Source: Phymatolithon calcareum (lineage: Eukaryota > Rhodophyta > Florideophyceae > Hapalidiales). Taken from it: a stretch of 64,000 bases of DNA. A model generated the notes under the pieces. It saw nothing but the letters and a program-made list of their open reading frames with translations, was not told the origin of the DNA and did not search any database. The translations under genes were made by a program, and so were the position numbers. Shown in pieces: positions 20,868 to 29,918 of this stretch (within the stretch, counting starts at the first letter, position 1; each line of letters starts with the position of its first letter). The stretch spans positions 496,001 to 560,000 of the forward strand of contig OZ345357.1 in assembly GCA_977006965.1 (NCBI GenBank), given 5' to 3'.

Positions 20868-22292
20868 ACCACTGTGCATGATGTGTATATCTTGTGAATA
20901 TGGACAATGACATTTATAACTACATAGAAGAACGGATGCGATACTAATTTTTACTCGCAATGTGCTGGTGTTGTATAGAAAGACTTTCTTGCACAGATGA
21001 CTTGTAAAGTGATGCCTCGTGGAAAGTCAAGAACTAAGCGAACACTCAATTTTTAGGTAAGTCCACCTTAAAGAAGAGCGACTTTTTCAGAGACGAAGGA
21101 GATGTAGAGAACGATCACTTTAGTGCTCTACAGTATAATAATGTATTGGCAAAAACTGGATGGCAGCGCGTGTGTGGCTGAGACGAAGAATACTGCTTTC
21201 TGCGCAGGGCGTGGAAAGGCAGACGTGCATAGGCAGCACCAATTCGGTACGCCGTCGAAACGTGGGGGCATCGGACGGCCCAGTAATTTGCGTGGGTGCT
21301 GGACCACTCGCCTTATCAAACAAGTGCGCTCTCTGCGGGGGGCTGATGACGGTTTTGTGAAGCAAGAAACCTAAAGTGCGCATCACATTACATATCACAG
21401 GATTTGCAGCATTGTTTTCGCATATCCAAAAGTCTCGGAATTGCGTACAGTGTCTTCATAGAAATTTTACATTTATGAAGCAGTATTTGCGTCCCAGCAT
21501 TGTCACGAAAATAGAAGTTCGTGTAAATTTTGTGCAAATAGAGGAGCCAACCCGCTCGCTCTGCTCATCCGTTTACCTGTTCACGTGATCAGTTATGATA
21601 ATGATCACAATTAAAACAGCAGCGGAACTTGTACACACAGTTAGTTAGATACGATGCACGATTTTGCTGTTTTTGTAGACGACTGACGGGCTGGAGAGGC
21701 CGGGATGTCACGCTTGCGCGATTGGGCTGTGGTCCACAGTTGAGGTGCTGCATACGCGAGCAGGTGTGTATCACACCTACAGTACTTGAGGCTTTGCTGT
21801 TTCTAAAGAAACAGCAAAGCCTCAAGTACTGTATGGTAGGTTGCCAGCTTACTCCGTCAAGGGGACACCGGGCACCTCAATAAAATGAATAATTACGCTG
21901 CATACGCGGATGGGCGAAAGTTTGGGCGACGGCTGCAGTTGCGAAGAACTAAATAGAATTGCATGAAAGCGCCGGGTGATAGACAATAGTTTTTAAATGA
22001 TGGGAAATGGAAGGAAGAAAAGAGCGGTTCGGTTTTCGTGCTTCATGGAGAAGTCATCTGTCTATCTCCTGCAAACTTCGATGCAAATATATAACGGACA
22101 GCCACTGCCTTTGCCCGTAGGACCACGTCGTCCGCAAGCGTGCTGCTGCCACGTTGACTACTTCCCTTGGCACTAGGTCCATTCGTTTCGCGTTCTCATC
22201 CATAAAGAAAAAGCAGCAGAACGTGAATGGAATAAAAAGAGAAAAAGAAAAAAGCCACCAGGGAACAGAATAAGTGTATAGGACACCTTCGC
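20868..22292. other. No gene recognised; one long palindrome
   Basis: No canonical AATAAA was seen just after LPMO-2. Short frames at 21120-21400 resemble nothing. The palindrome at 21778-21833 is listed separately. Confidence 0.5.
21778..21833. repeat. Perfect 27-bp palindrome, 2-nt loop
   Basis: TACAGTACTTGAGGCTTTGC and seven further bases pair exactly with 21807-21833 across AA. This is the longest short-spacer palindrome in the window, lying 0.9 kb beyond LPMO-2 and outside any frame of interest. Confidence 0.9.
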
Positions 22293-22462
22293 TCCGTAGC
22301 GATATGGATGTTAAGCTGGACCATGGTCTGCACCTTGTGCAGCTTGGACAGCTGTTGTCATCAAGTACCACTCGTATCTGTTAAGGTCTACTAGAGCCGT
22401 AAGGATGCGGAGTTGTTCCATCAGCTTCGAGAAATCTCGCAGTAAAAGAAAGAAAGAAACAA
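22293..22462 (+). mobile_element. Retroposon family R5, 5'-truncated copy
   Basis: Begins at GTAGCGATATGGATGTTAAG, a point internal to the other copies. It runs to the same 3' end and AGTAAAAGAAAGAAAGAAA tail. Strong 5' truncation with a shared 3' end supports reverse-transcription-based spread. Confidence 0.65.
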
Positions 22463-23600
22463 ACAAACCCCAAATCCATGCGGGAACACAAGCAGTCGTG
22501 ATGATCAACCTCGACCGCGAGGCCGCACCTTGTAGGGACAGGCAATCTCAACGAGGTGGTTACACGTCTCGATCCGGAAAGAGAGAGGGTAGAGCCTTCC
22601 ACGGAGCACATTGCTCAACCTTGCGGGAACACAGACAGACGTGGAGATCAAGGAAATGTACGAGGCTACGCTGCGCGGAGATGGACAAGCTCAACGTTAG
22701 TAACACTGGCGTCCCAGATGATGATGATAAGCGGGGCATAGTCGGAAAACGGTCGAAACAGTCTTGCGAGATTTTCGGTGTTCGTACGGAACGGACGAGA
22801 GCGCAACCCTTTGTAAACGGGGAGAAATAAGTTTGACGATAGCAGCGCAAACGTCCATACGAGGCTTGCGGGATGAATGAAGGTCGAACGAAGGGAACTA
22901 AAGGATGGATAGGGACGACATCGTCCTTACGCGTCGACATGACTGGGCCGTCGACTTTCGAATGAGCACACGAAAACGGGAAGGGGAACTGAAACGCGAT
23001 TCCCGGGGCACTGGCCTGGATATTGATTGTAGAACTCGAGATACTTCAGTTTGTCGAAGAGCCGTTGACATCGATCCATAGAGTCTGGACCCTATACATA
23101 TTGCTTGCCGTGCGCGACCGTTGTTCAGACTTGTTGGCTCTACAAAGAAGAGCAGTACCCTGGCTGACAGACATCGGCGCATGCGGATATTGGCTTTCCT
23201 TCGTGGGCCAACTCTAAGATAACGCTCCAGCTATGTATTTTCCTCCTGTTTAATTCCCTTCTTCATCGTCACAAGACTTACTCGCGTGAGATGAATTCGA
23301 GTATTTCCGTGGTCATGAGATGAACGGTAAACTATGAGTTGTCATCCTTTTGGTGCATGCATACCTCCTCACGGTAGCTTCCCGTATTTTTTTCTCAGAT
23401 AGCTTTATGTACATAAGACAATGTAGCCGACCCCATGTAGTAGGGGAATCTAAGAACAAGTATCGACTACAAAAACCAAGGATCAACTATCGACCATCTT
23501 CGATCGAGTTGTGACGATCGGCTATCCGCATCGGTAAACTATAACCAAGTAAATCTTCTTCCTGTTTCCAACCTGGCGAACCCGTGAATCCAAGGGCCGC
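22463..23600. other. No gene recognised
   Basis: Several open frames up to about 140 codons overlap on both strands, but none has recognisable motifs or a clear start. Confidence 0.45.
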
Positions 23601-23809
23601 CATAGCGCTGGCCGTTGGACCAAGAAACAGAATATGAATGCGAACGACTCACTCGAGCCCTCCCAGGGAGAGAAATTCGGATTAAGGAGATATTAGGAGG
23701 CTAGTAGAGAGATGAATGTGGAAGACAGTGAGAACCTGCCCTGTTAATCAAATTGAGGTTTTGGGAGCTTTTAAAATAAATCAACATATAACCCCATAGC
23801 GCTGGCCGT
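23601..23809 (+). mobile_element. 5'-truncated LINE-A insertion with 15-bp target duplication
   Basis: CATAGCGCTGGCCGT occurs exactly at 23601-23615 and 23795-23809. Between them lie 179 bases that are the 3' end of the LINE-A family: the frame EYECERLTRALPGREIRIKE ends at a stop. It corresponds to the C-terminus of the long frame at 30002-32461. The 3' end TTTTGGGAGCTTTTAAAATAAATCAACA matches the 3' end of that element. Severe 5' truncation, a shared 3' end and an exact target duplication are the signature of target-primed reverse transcription. Confidence 0.85.
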
Positions 23810-24378
23810 GTATGCGTGGTTCAGAATCGTGCGATGGTTGGAAGCAAGTGGTTCATTTACTTGGTTGTCAATCAGTGGCTTTCTCTCTTGGAGGTCAGCG
23901 GGAGCCGCCGAAATACTAAGCATAGACTTCAATCTCACACTACATGGCATGTACCATTGGTGGGTAAGCGGACACCCAAATAGGGAGGCCAGAAAGCTTG
24001 CCGAAATAGGAAGGACCATAGTAAGACAGGGATCATGCATACAGTACAAACCGGTAAATCTTGCGGCGTCAAGGAAATAGAAAAGAAAGCAACACTGATG
24101 GGATAGGAACTGGAGGCTCGCTCACGTGCTGTCCGCGTATTTTCTTTTTTAGTAGTATTTATTAAACGCTCTCAGTAACACTCTTTAGACTGTAAGGGAG
24201 ATGCGTTTCAGTTGCTACAGCCTTGTAGCATAGATTAACATTCATATATGCTTCTTCCGCAATCTTGTATATCGTGGCCCTAGCTGCAAAAACCCACATC
24301 GGACGGATGTGGGAAAAGCTTAGAGTCCTCTATGCGCTCAGCGGCGATTCGAGCTCGCAATTCTTATCCTTTGTTTTT
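23810..24378. other. No gene recognised
   Basis: Pre-insertion flank continuing from the target duplication, then the 3' region of the LINE-B fragment (minus strand), ending at an A-rich stretch near 24145-24170 as read on the minus strand. Confidence 0.4.
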
Positions 24379-25152
24379 CTATTCCATGTCCTCGTAAAAG
24401 GCACTGGCAAAGAAGAGTAGCTGGTCCAGTGCTTCTTCGGTCTTCTTGGTCTCTTCTCCGGTCAGCTGGTATCTCGCCAAAGACGTTTCAACCATGTGCA
24501 ATAGCCTTGATATGATTTCGCCAAATTTGTCTTCTAGTAGTGTCGTGCTCAGTGGGGGAAATCTCCCAAACGCCCACTTCACCGCCAATTGACGATGACG
24601 TACTTTCGGAAGCCTTAAAATCACTGGAATTGCTCCGACTATATCGTACGGTATCTTTCTCTTTCTGCTTGATTCCAAAGACTCCCCTTCATCATTGAAG
24701 AGTGATGCTTTCAGGGATCCTGCCGACATTCCTTGCTTAAGATACTCCAAGGCCTTCTCGAACTGCTCAAGCCTTAGCATTGCTGCCATGTCCCGACACA
24801 CCCATTGCAATTCATCCACGTCTCTGCAATCCTTTGGGACGGCCAGTAGGCTCTCTTTTTTTGTCTTGGCTCTCACGAGCATTTTGAGCGCTAAAACCAT
24901 TCTCCTGTCTTCAGCTGCTTGGATGCGACAGAGAAGACGAAGTCTTGCAGACCGGTTTTTCGCGATTGGTCCAAGGACTTGAGAGAAAAAGGTCCTCTCT
25001 ACCTCTTCAATAGCTGTCTGGATTCTCGGCGTCCAAGGTGTTAGATGCATGGCATACTCCCATCTTGGCTGTATTAGTGCCTTGTATACCTTGATAGCTT
25101 TAAGCGCGTTAATACCGCGCCTGGAGACACCAAGGGGTCTTAACTGATACAC
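24379..25152 (-). pseudogene. LINE-B reverse transcriptase C-terminal fragment
   Basis: A 257-codon open frame with no ATG start (GTG only) and no RT catalytic core. It matches the post-RT part of a non-LTR retrotransposon ORF: ALIQPRWEYAMHLTPWTPRI corresponds to SLILPKWEYALHVTPLTKRL in the LINE-A frame. The far C-terminus (RHRQLAVKWAFGRFPP, ending FYEDME) instead resembles the decayed copy at 49620-51245. This defines a second LINE family, B. The frame is uninterrupted but 5'-truncated, so it is not a working gene. Confidence 0.7.
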
Positions 25153-25204
25153 AGCGATCTTGGCGTTCCGGATGCGCTGCTGTCCGCGTATGAGGAGCTC
25201 AGGC

Positions 25205-25480
25205 TAAGTAAGAAAAGGAGAATGGTGATGAGGCGGGTGCTTCCTTGTTTGCGGACACACTGTCCGCACATGAAATGCTCCAGAGAAAAGGCCGCGATGA
25301 AAGTACGTATTCGTGGTAGCGACAAGCGGGGGAACAGGAAGAGTCTTCTCGTACAGCGTGCACAACAAGCACATTGGAAGGTCTTGAGACTTCTGCGGAC
25401 CAATGCTAATGACATTTCGGCAAATGATAGAGTCTTGCGATCCACACAAGCTTCACACAACATCTGAATCACGCTCACAC
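25205..25480 (+). pseudogene. Repeat Rep6 copy 1: Cys/His-containing frame
   Basis: A plus-strand frame starting MVMRRVLPCLRTHCPHMKCS aligns with the minus-strand frame at 40960-41285. Shared blocks are CLRT.CPHMKCS, RIRGS.K.G.RK and TNAN.ISAND. The C-X4-C-X2-H-X2-C spacing could bind zinc. Both copies sit next to LINE debris, which suggests a piece of a LINE ORF1 or another mobile ORF, though on the strand opposite to the neighbouring LINE fragment. Confidence 0.5.
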
Positions 25481-25489
25481 GGCCAGCGC

Positions 25490-25690
25490 CATGGCGGCCA
25501 CAGGAATTTCAGACTCTACAGCGTTAGATGCGTTTAGGAAGAGGTCGAAGTCTTCAGACTCCGCGTGGTCTACTTGAGCGTGTGTGATCCGAGCAGTCGA
25601 GTCGAAACTCGAAGACCTCTGGAAAGCGGTTGGGGCTCTCGAACTCCGCGTAGTCAAAGGACGAGCAGGAGAGCTTGATCGTGCGCGATC
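25490..25690 (+). pseudogene. Possible decayed ORF1-like remnant
   Basis: Starts MAATGISDSTALDAFRKR and, after a frame break, continues VESKLEDLWKAVGALELR, a short coiled-coil-like stretch. It lies upstream of decayed RT sequence on the same strand, consistent with a retroelement ORF1, but there is no direct family match. Confidence 0.35.
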
Positions 25691-25914
25691 CAGGTAATCG
25701 AGTTAGAATCCGATGATTTCCCACCTTCCATTGCTTAAAGGAAGGTATCCAAAGCGGAAAACAAAGCATGGGCGTGTATGAGGAACGATTCTCCCATGTT
25801 GGGCACCTTGAGGATCGCGATCCGAGTTACGAGGCGTACTCTCGCTTGAGGAACATACGCTTGCTGCTCTTTTCATCGAGAAACAAACTTGCACTCAACG
25901 GAGATGCTTGAAGA

Positions 25915-26720
25915 AATTAGTGGGGTCCCCAACAGTGGATACCGGCCTCAAGATAATGTTAGCATTATGGGAATCGTATGGGAGAATTAAGATTTGATTG
26001 TCTACCTCGAGCGTGAGCCCAAGCGACAAGAACAGCTCGGCACATGATGAAGTAAACTACAGGCCCGTATCACTGTTAAGTCGAACAAGAAAACTGTTCG
26101 ACTCTGCACTAGACTAGAACTTTTCTTAAAAGAAAACTCTGCCGCTTCAATATGACAAAGCTGGTGTTGTGAACTACGTATTCGGTCGTTCCAAAACGGC
26201 TACAAGAAGTTGTATCGTACGGACGCCGAAAACATTATCTCTTGCCGCATATGCTATTGCGAATCATTTTCCGCCCAAGTATCTGATAAGAACTTCTTCT
26301 GTGCACTGAATTGAATTGATCAAAACTTGAATTTGAATCATAATGACGGATGAAGATCCCATCCTGGGTAGCACCTTTACTTGGAAGAACGCTTTGGGTT
26401 GCTACACCAATGTTTGGCATAATGTTACTACGCATGGAAGAATGAGTTTGCATTTGGAGTATAAATACGGACAGCCTTAGCCGTCTCTGAATAAACTGAT
26501 AAGAATCTGATTGAAGTCAACCTTGCGCAAAAACCCGTTCCACAACAGCTGTGTTTTTGACAAGACAAGAGTACACTTCTTGCGATACTGCGCGCTAAGA
26601 GCACAAAGCATCCTTTTGTGGCTGTTCTTGACCAATCCGCGGCGTATGAAAGCGTTTCAAAACATCTCCTCACGAATTATTGGAGGAACAACTTCCTGAA
26701 GAGATAAAAATAAGGTTGGT
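25915..26720 (+). pseudogene. Decayed LINE reverse transcriptase
   Basis: Fragments in shifting frames match the LINE-A RT in order: LKIMLALWESYGR (for LSILIALWETCGR), VNYRPVSLLSRTRKLFDSAL (for ANYRPISLLSQARKIIDSAL), then DKSTLLAILRAKSTKHPF and VAVLDQSAAYESV. The catalytic-domain order is preserved but several stops and frame changes intervene. Confidence 0.7.
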
Positions 26721-27227
26721 AGATGTCAATCTCTCCGTTATGTGCATGGAGAAACTGCGCTAACACTGAACTAACCACTATTACTAGCACTCTCGATAAA
26801 AGCCACAACTCGCGCAATGCATACGCTGCAAAGGCGAAATCGTGAATGTTCATTTTCTGTGGAGAACAAATGACACGTTCCAAAACATTAGCGCAGACGC
26901 CCGAACATATTCAGAACCAAGTCGTTCGGCTGTCCGCTATTACCAAGAGGCGAATAGCGAACACTGCATGCCTACAGTACAAAAAGTCTCGAGTTTTTTG
27001 TTAGTCCAACCTGATTAGCGCTTCATCTTCAAAGTACCCTCTCATTGTGCGAAACTCGTGTTAGCCCCTACAACTAACCGTTCTGGCCGCATAGTTTTAA
27101 CCCATTTTCATGCATCCGTGTCGCGTTTGACTACTAGACTCCGCTACAAGAGGGTCTCTAGATTTCGTTGCTATTATAGTATAGCTGCGCCCGTTAGATA
27201 AGAAAGGTCCGACCCTCATTCTTAGAA
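26721..27227. other. No gene recognised
   Basis: Short frames only. Probably continued LINE decay, but no motif can be followed. Confidence 0.4.
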
Positions 27228-27372
27228 GGGATGGATGGATTTCTGTTTTATTGAAGCTCTCTTAGTCAATTATCATTGCACCTGAGAGACTTTTCGTTGC
27301 GCTACAATCCTTCGCTTACGTTTTCATTTTGATTTCGGACATTTTCTTTGGACGGTATCAACTGCCACATTC
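27228..27372 (-). repeat. Repeat family Rep7, copy 1 (3' end with simple tail)
   Basis: On the minus strand: VDTVQRKCPKSK-like codons, a stop, AGCGAAGGATTGTAG, CTCTCAGGTGCAATGATAAT, then a tail of ATCC repeats. Copies lie at 29570-29705 (minus) and 47938-48088 (plus), all with an ATCCA/ATCC tail. A coding end followed by a simple-repeat tail resembles the 3' end of a non-LTR retroelement distinct from LINE-A. Confidence 0.55.
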
Positions 27373-27454
27373 TTAGAAGGTGGCAAGGAGAAATAAACAC
27401 ATGTACGATAAAATCCAACAAAAATTCTGAGGCAGAGCAGCCAGAGGGGGAGAG

Positions 27455-28210
27455 GCTGACCGGACCGAACGGACCACAAACGACACAAGACAATTTTCCG
27501 GCGCAAGTGGCCGTAGCGATCAAGCTGCACAAAGCTCTTGTTTCAGCGGTAATCCTGTCGGAAATGGCTGGCGCGATCGCGAACGCACCCGCCTGGGACT
27601 CGGCGAATTGAGAACTCGCCACGTTTGAAATGCCTGGCCTAACCCCGTCGTCTTCGGATTTCGAAGAAATCTTGCGAATTTACGCGTATTTGATACAGAC
27701 CGGGTATCATAATCGGGCCGTCTACTCGTGCACCAGCGCATCACAGGAAGGAGACAAGAGCTAAGTCAGGAATTTTCCCCCGCTACATTGCAGGGTTTTT
27801 TGAAATGACAAGAGCTGTGCTCCAGCCTCCCCATGGGAGAAGACTATCATCTTCTGGTAGTTTGGTAGTACATGGATTCCACCCTGAGTGGTGTGCCGCA
27901 TTGCTCAAGGAAGCTGGGAGAGAGAACAGAGGGAGATGAAAGAAGGTAACGAGATGACCGGCTACCGTGAAAGTCCTAAATGGTTTCCAACCCGGGTAAT
28001 CTCTTTGAAGGACGGCAAATGAAGATTGGCTGCACGCAGCCAATCTATATTATATTGATGTTAAGCTATCCGAAGGTCTGCACTTTGTGCAGCTTTGGAG
28101 CTGTTGTGACGTCAAGTACCACTCGTATATGTTAAAGTCTACTGTAGCTGTAAGGATTTGGAGTTGCTCTAGGACAACTTAAAAACCTGCAATAAAAAAA
28201 AGAAGAAGAA
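27455..28210 (+). mobile_element. Retroposon family R5, long copy
   Basis: The longest of the four copies by 5' extent. It starts near GACCGGACCGAACGGACCAC, a block shared with 32690 and 41846. One frame is protein-like (GPNGPQTTQDNF, SEMAGAIANAPAWDSAN, DFEEILRIYAYLIQTGY). It is broken by stops and ends in an A-rich AAAAAAAAGAAGAAGAAGAA tail. Confidence 0.6.
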
Positions 28211-28214
28211 GAAC

Positions 28215-29040
28215 ACACACTCTCTCAGCGATCGCACCCTCAAGGAAGACGATCGAAGATCGCGATTGCAGCGAGCGGTTTTATCAGTCTCAGCCACGCT
28301 ACACCGTCGATTGACATGTCTTTTTTCATTTCCGGGTTTCTAATCTGCTACACGCACACGCTCATCTTTGTATACATTCGAAGGTTCACACTCTCTAGTG
28401 CATTCATTTATTCTTTATCTCGATGTCCGCTATGTGCCAGAATTTCAGAATTTTACTGAATGCAACAAAGCTGTGTCGGTAACGTGCGGTCAGCGGATGG
28501 AGGCCTCGAGGAAATCGCATCCTATAATGCTACCGGGCCTGTGCCAGCGCATCTGAGGAGCTCTATCCAGAGCTCGACCTGGTCAAAACCTGGATTTCCG
28601 CTTCCCTGAATTAATCTAGAAGATCAAAAAAGGGGAAGAGAGGGTGGGAGAACAAAAGAAACGATTGTGCGAGGCGGTCGAGCGGACCGAGGCAGATCTT
28701 GCACGTATTCACCTTGGTTATTCGCTGTTGAGATGCGCGAGCTCGCGAATGGGAAGGTGCTATGATCCTGAGCTCGGGATCTTTCGATATATCTGATTTA
28801 GGTTCAGTGTTAGTCGCCGCTGGACCGGCTCTCGTGGCGGTTACTGCGGGCTACGAGCTGGGTATGACAATATCCAGGACACTCGTTGAAACGAATGGTC
28901 GTGCGGCCGAACGGTGCTGCGGTCAAACCGTATTTTACAAGTGGTTCATTGTGTGCCTTTGCTCTTCAAGGCGTAGGACATTCGTCTTCGTCCATGCTTC
29001 GATTGTTTGATAAACATTCTTCTGCGTTCCTTGAAATTAT
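28215..29040 (+). other. No clear gene; broken coding-like frames
   Basis: A plus-strand frame near 28625-28740 gives a charged helix (KKGEERVGEQKKRLCEAV, ERTEADLARI). Another at 28762-29010 gives DLGSVLVAAGPALVAVTAGY. They are in different frames and match nothing I know, so they may be decayed retroelement coding. Confidence 0.3.
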
Positions 29041-29170
29041 ATTTCGCCCTTTCCCCTAATAGGGCTAGCAGCGGTTCGAGGGCCTAAGTTACTTCCATTC
29101 TGTCCTATCGTTAGCGAGTTTTACTGCGACATTCATGTCCCGTCCAGTTCCGTCACCAAAGATTGATTCT
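29041..29170 (-). repeat. Repeat family Rep3, copy 3
   Basis: On the minus strand the SIFGDG...RDMNVAVKLAND frame runs to a stop, followed by the GCCC-TATT-AGGGG hairpin region and GAAAGGG. It matches 12105-12255 and 52510-52665. Confidence 0.6.
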
Positions 29171-29569
29171 GGCCTTGGTTTGGCGCATTGTAACAACACA
29201 TAGCGGACTAGGCCGCGCTCACCCATTCTAACAATTTGTCCATGCCAGTTCCATACAAGACGTCAACGTGCACTCCTGGTTAGCACACACTATGTGCACA
29301 CAATAGCTGGCTTTGATGTACACTAGTGAGACTGTTACTCACACTGATTGCTCGCAACTGTGTTGGCACACACATCCTGAACAGTGCGCCCATAGATTGC
29401 TTTAGGTCATGCTGAGCGCTTTGGCTTGCACACTATAGCCCTACTTAAGCAGTACTTTCGACTCACTTCAGTAAACTGAGACGTACGATCCAGTGTACCA
29501 CACATTTCACCAGAGTTTGGAGCACCCACACAAGGAGTGCTCTGAACCGGGTGAAAGTTTTATGGATTG

Positions 29570-29909
29570 GATTTCTGTTTAATTGAAGCTCCCTTTGTCA
29601 ATTAGCATTGCACCTGAGAGTAGTTGCACTGCAATCCTTCGCTTACGTATTCATTTGAGTAGCTGACCTCTGGCATTTTCTTTGGACAGTATCAACTGCC
29701 ATTTCCAGCATCTCTTTTTGAATATCGGAAAGTCTTTGCTTGGGCATTATATTTGAAATATCTGTGAGAGCTTCATCGAGTTCGGAATCTTCGTTTCTTG
29801 CTTTCTCTTGCCAGGGGTACGGGAAGCGGTGAAATAACCAGTGCGTGCAAAGAAGGCTGTACTTCTCTGAGAGTAGTATGGTCTGCCTCATTTTCACTAC
29901 GATGAACAA
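29570..29909 (-). pseudogene. Rep7 copy 2 with an 88-codon coding remnant
   Basis: The minus-strand frame ends KEMLEMAVDTVQRKCQRSAT and is followed by the Rep7 3' end and a GGATTGGATTT tail (ATCCAATCC on the sense strand). Upstream it is cut by the LINE-A insertion at 29919-32462. The protein is acidic and helical and not recognised. Confidence 0.45.
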
Positions 29910-29918
29910 AAGCTATTC

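Noticed and set aside
29361-29504. Possible solo LTR (TGTTGG ... CACA with TACTTAAGC)
   Set aside because: Terminal dinucleotides fit, but there is no target duplication and no second copy in the window.
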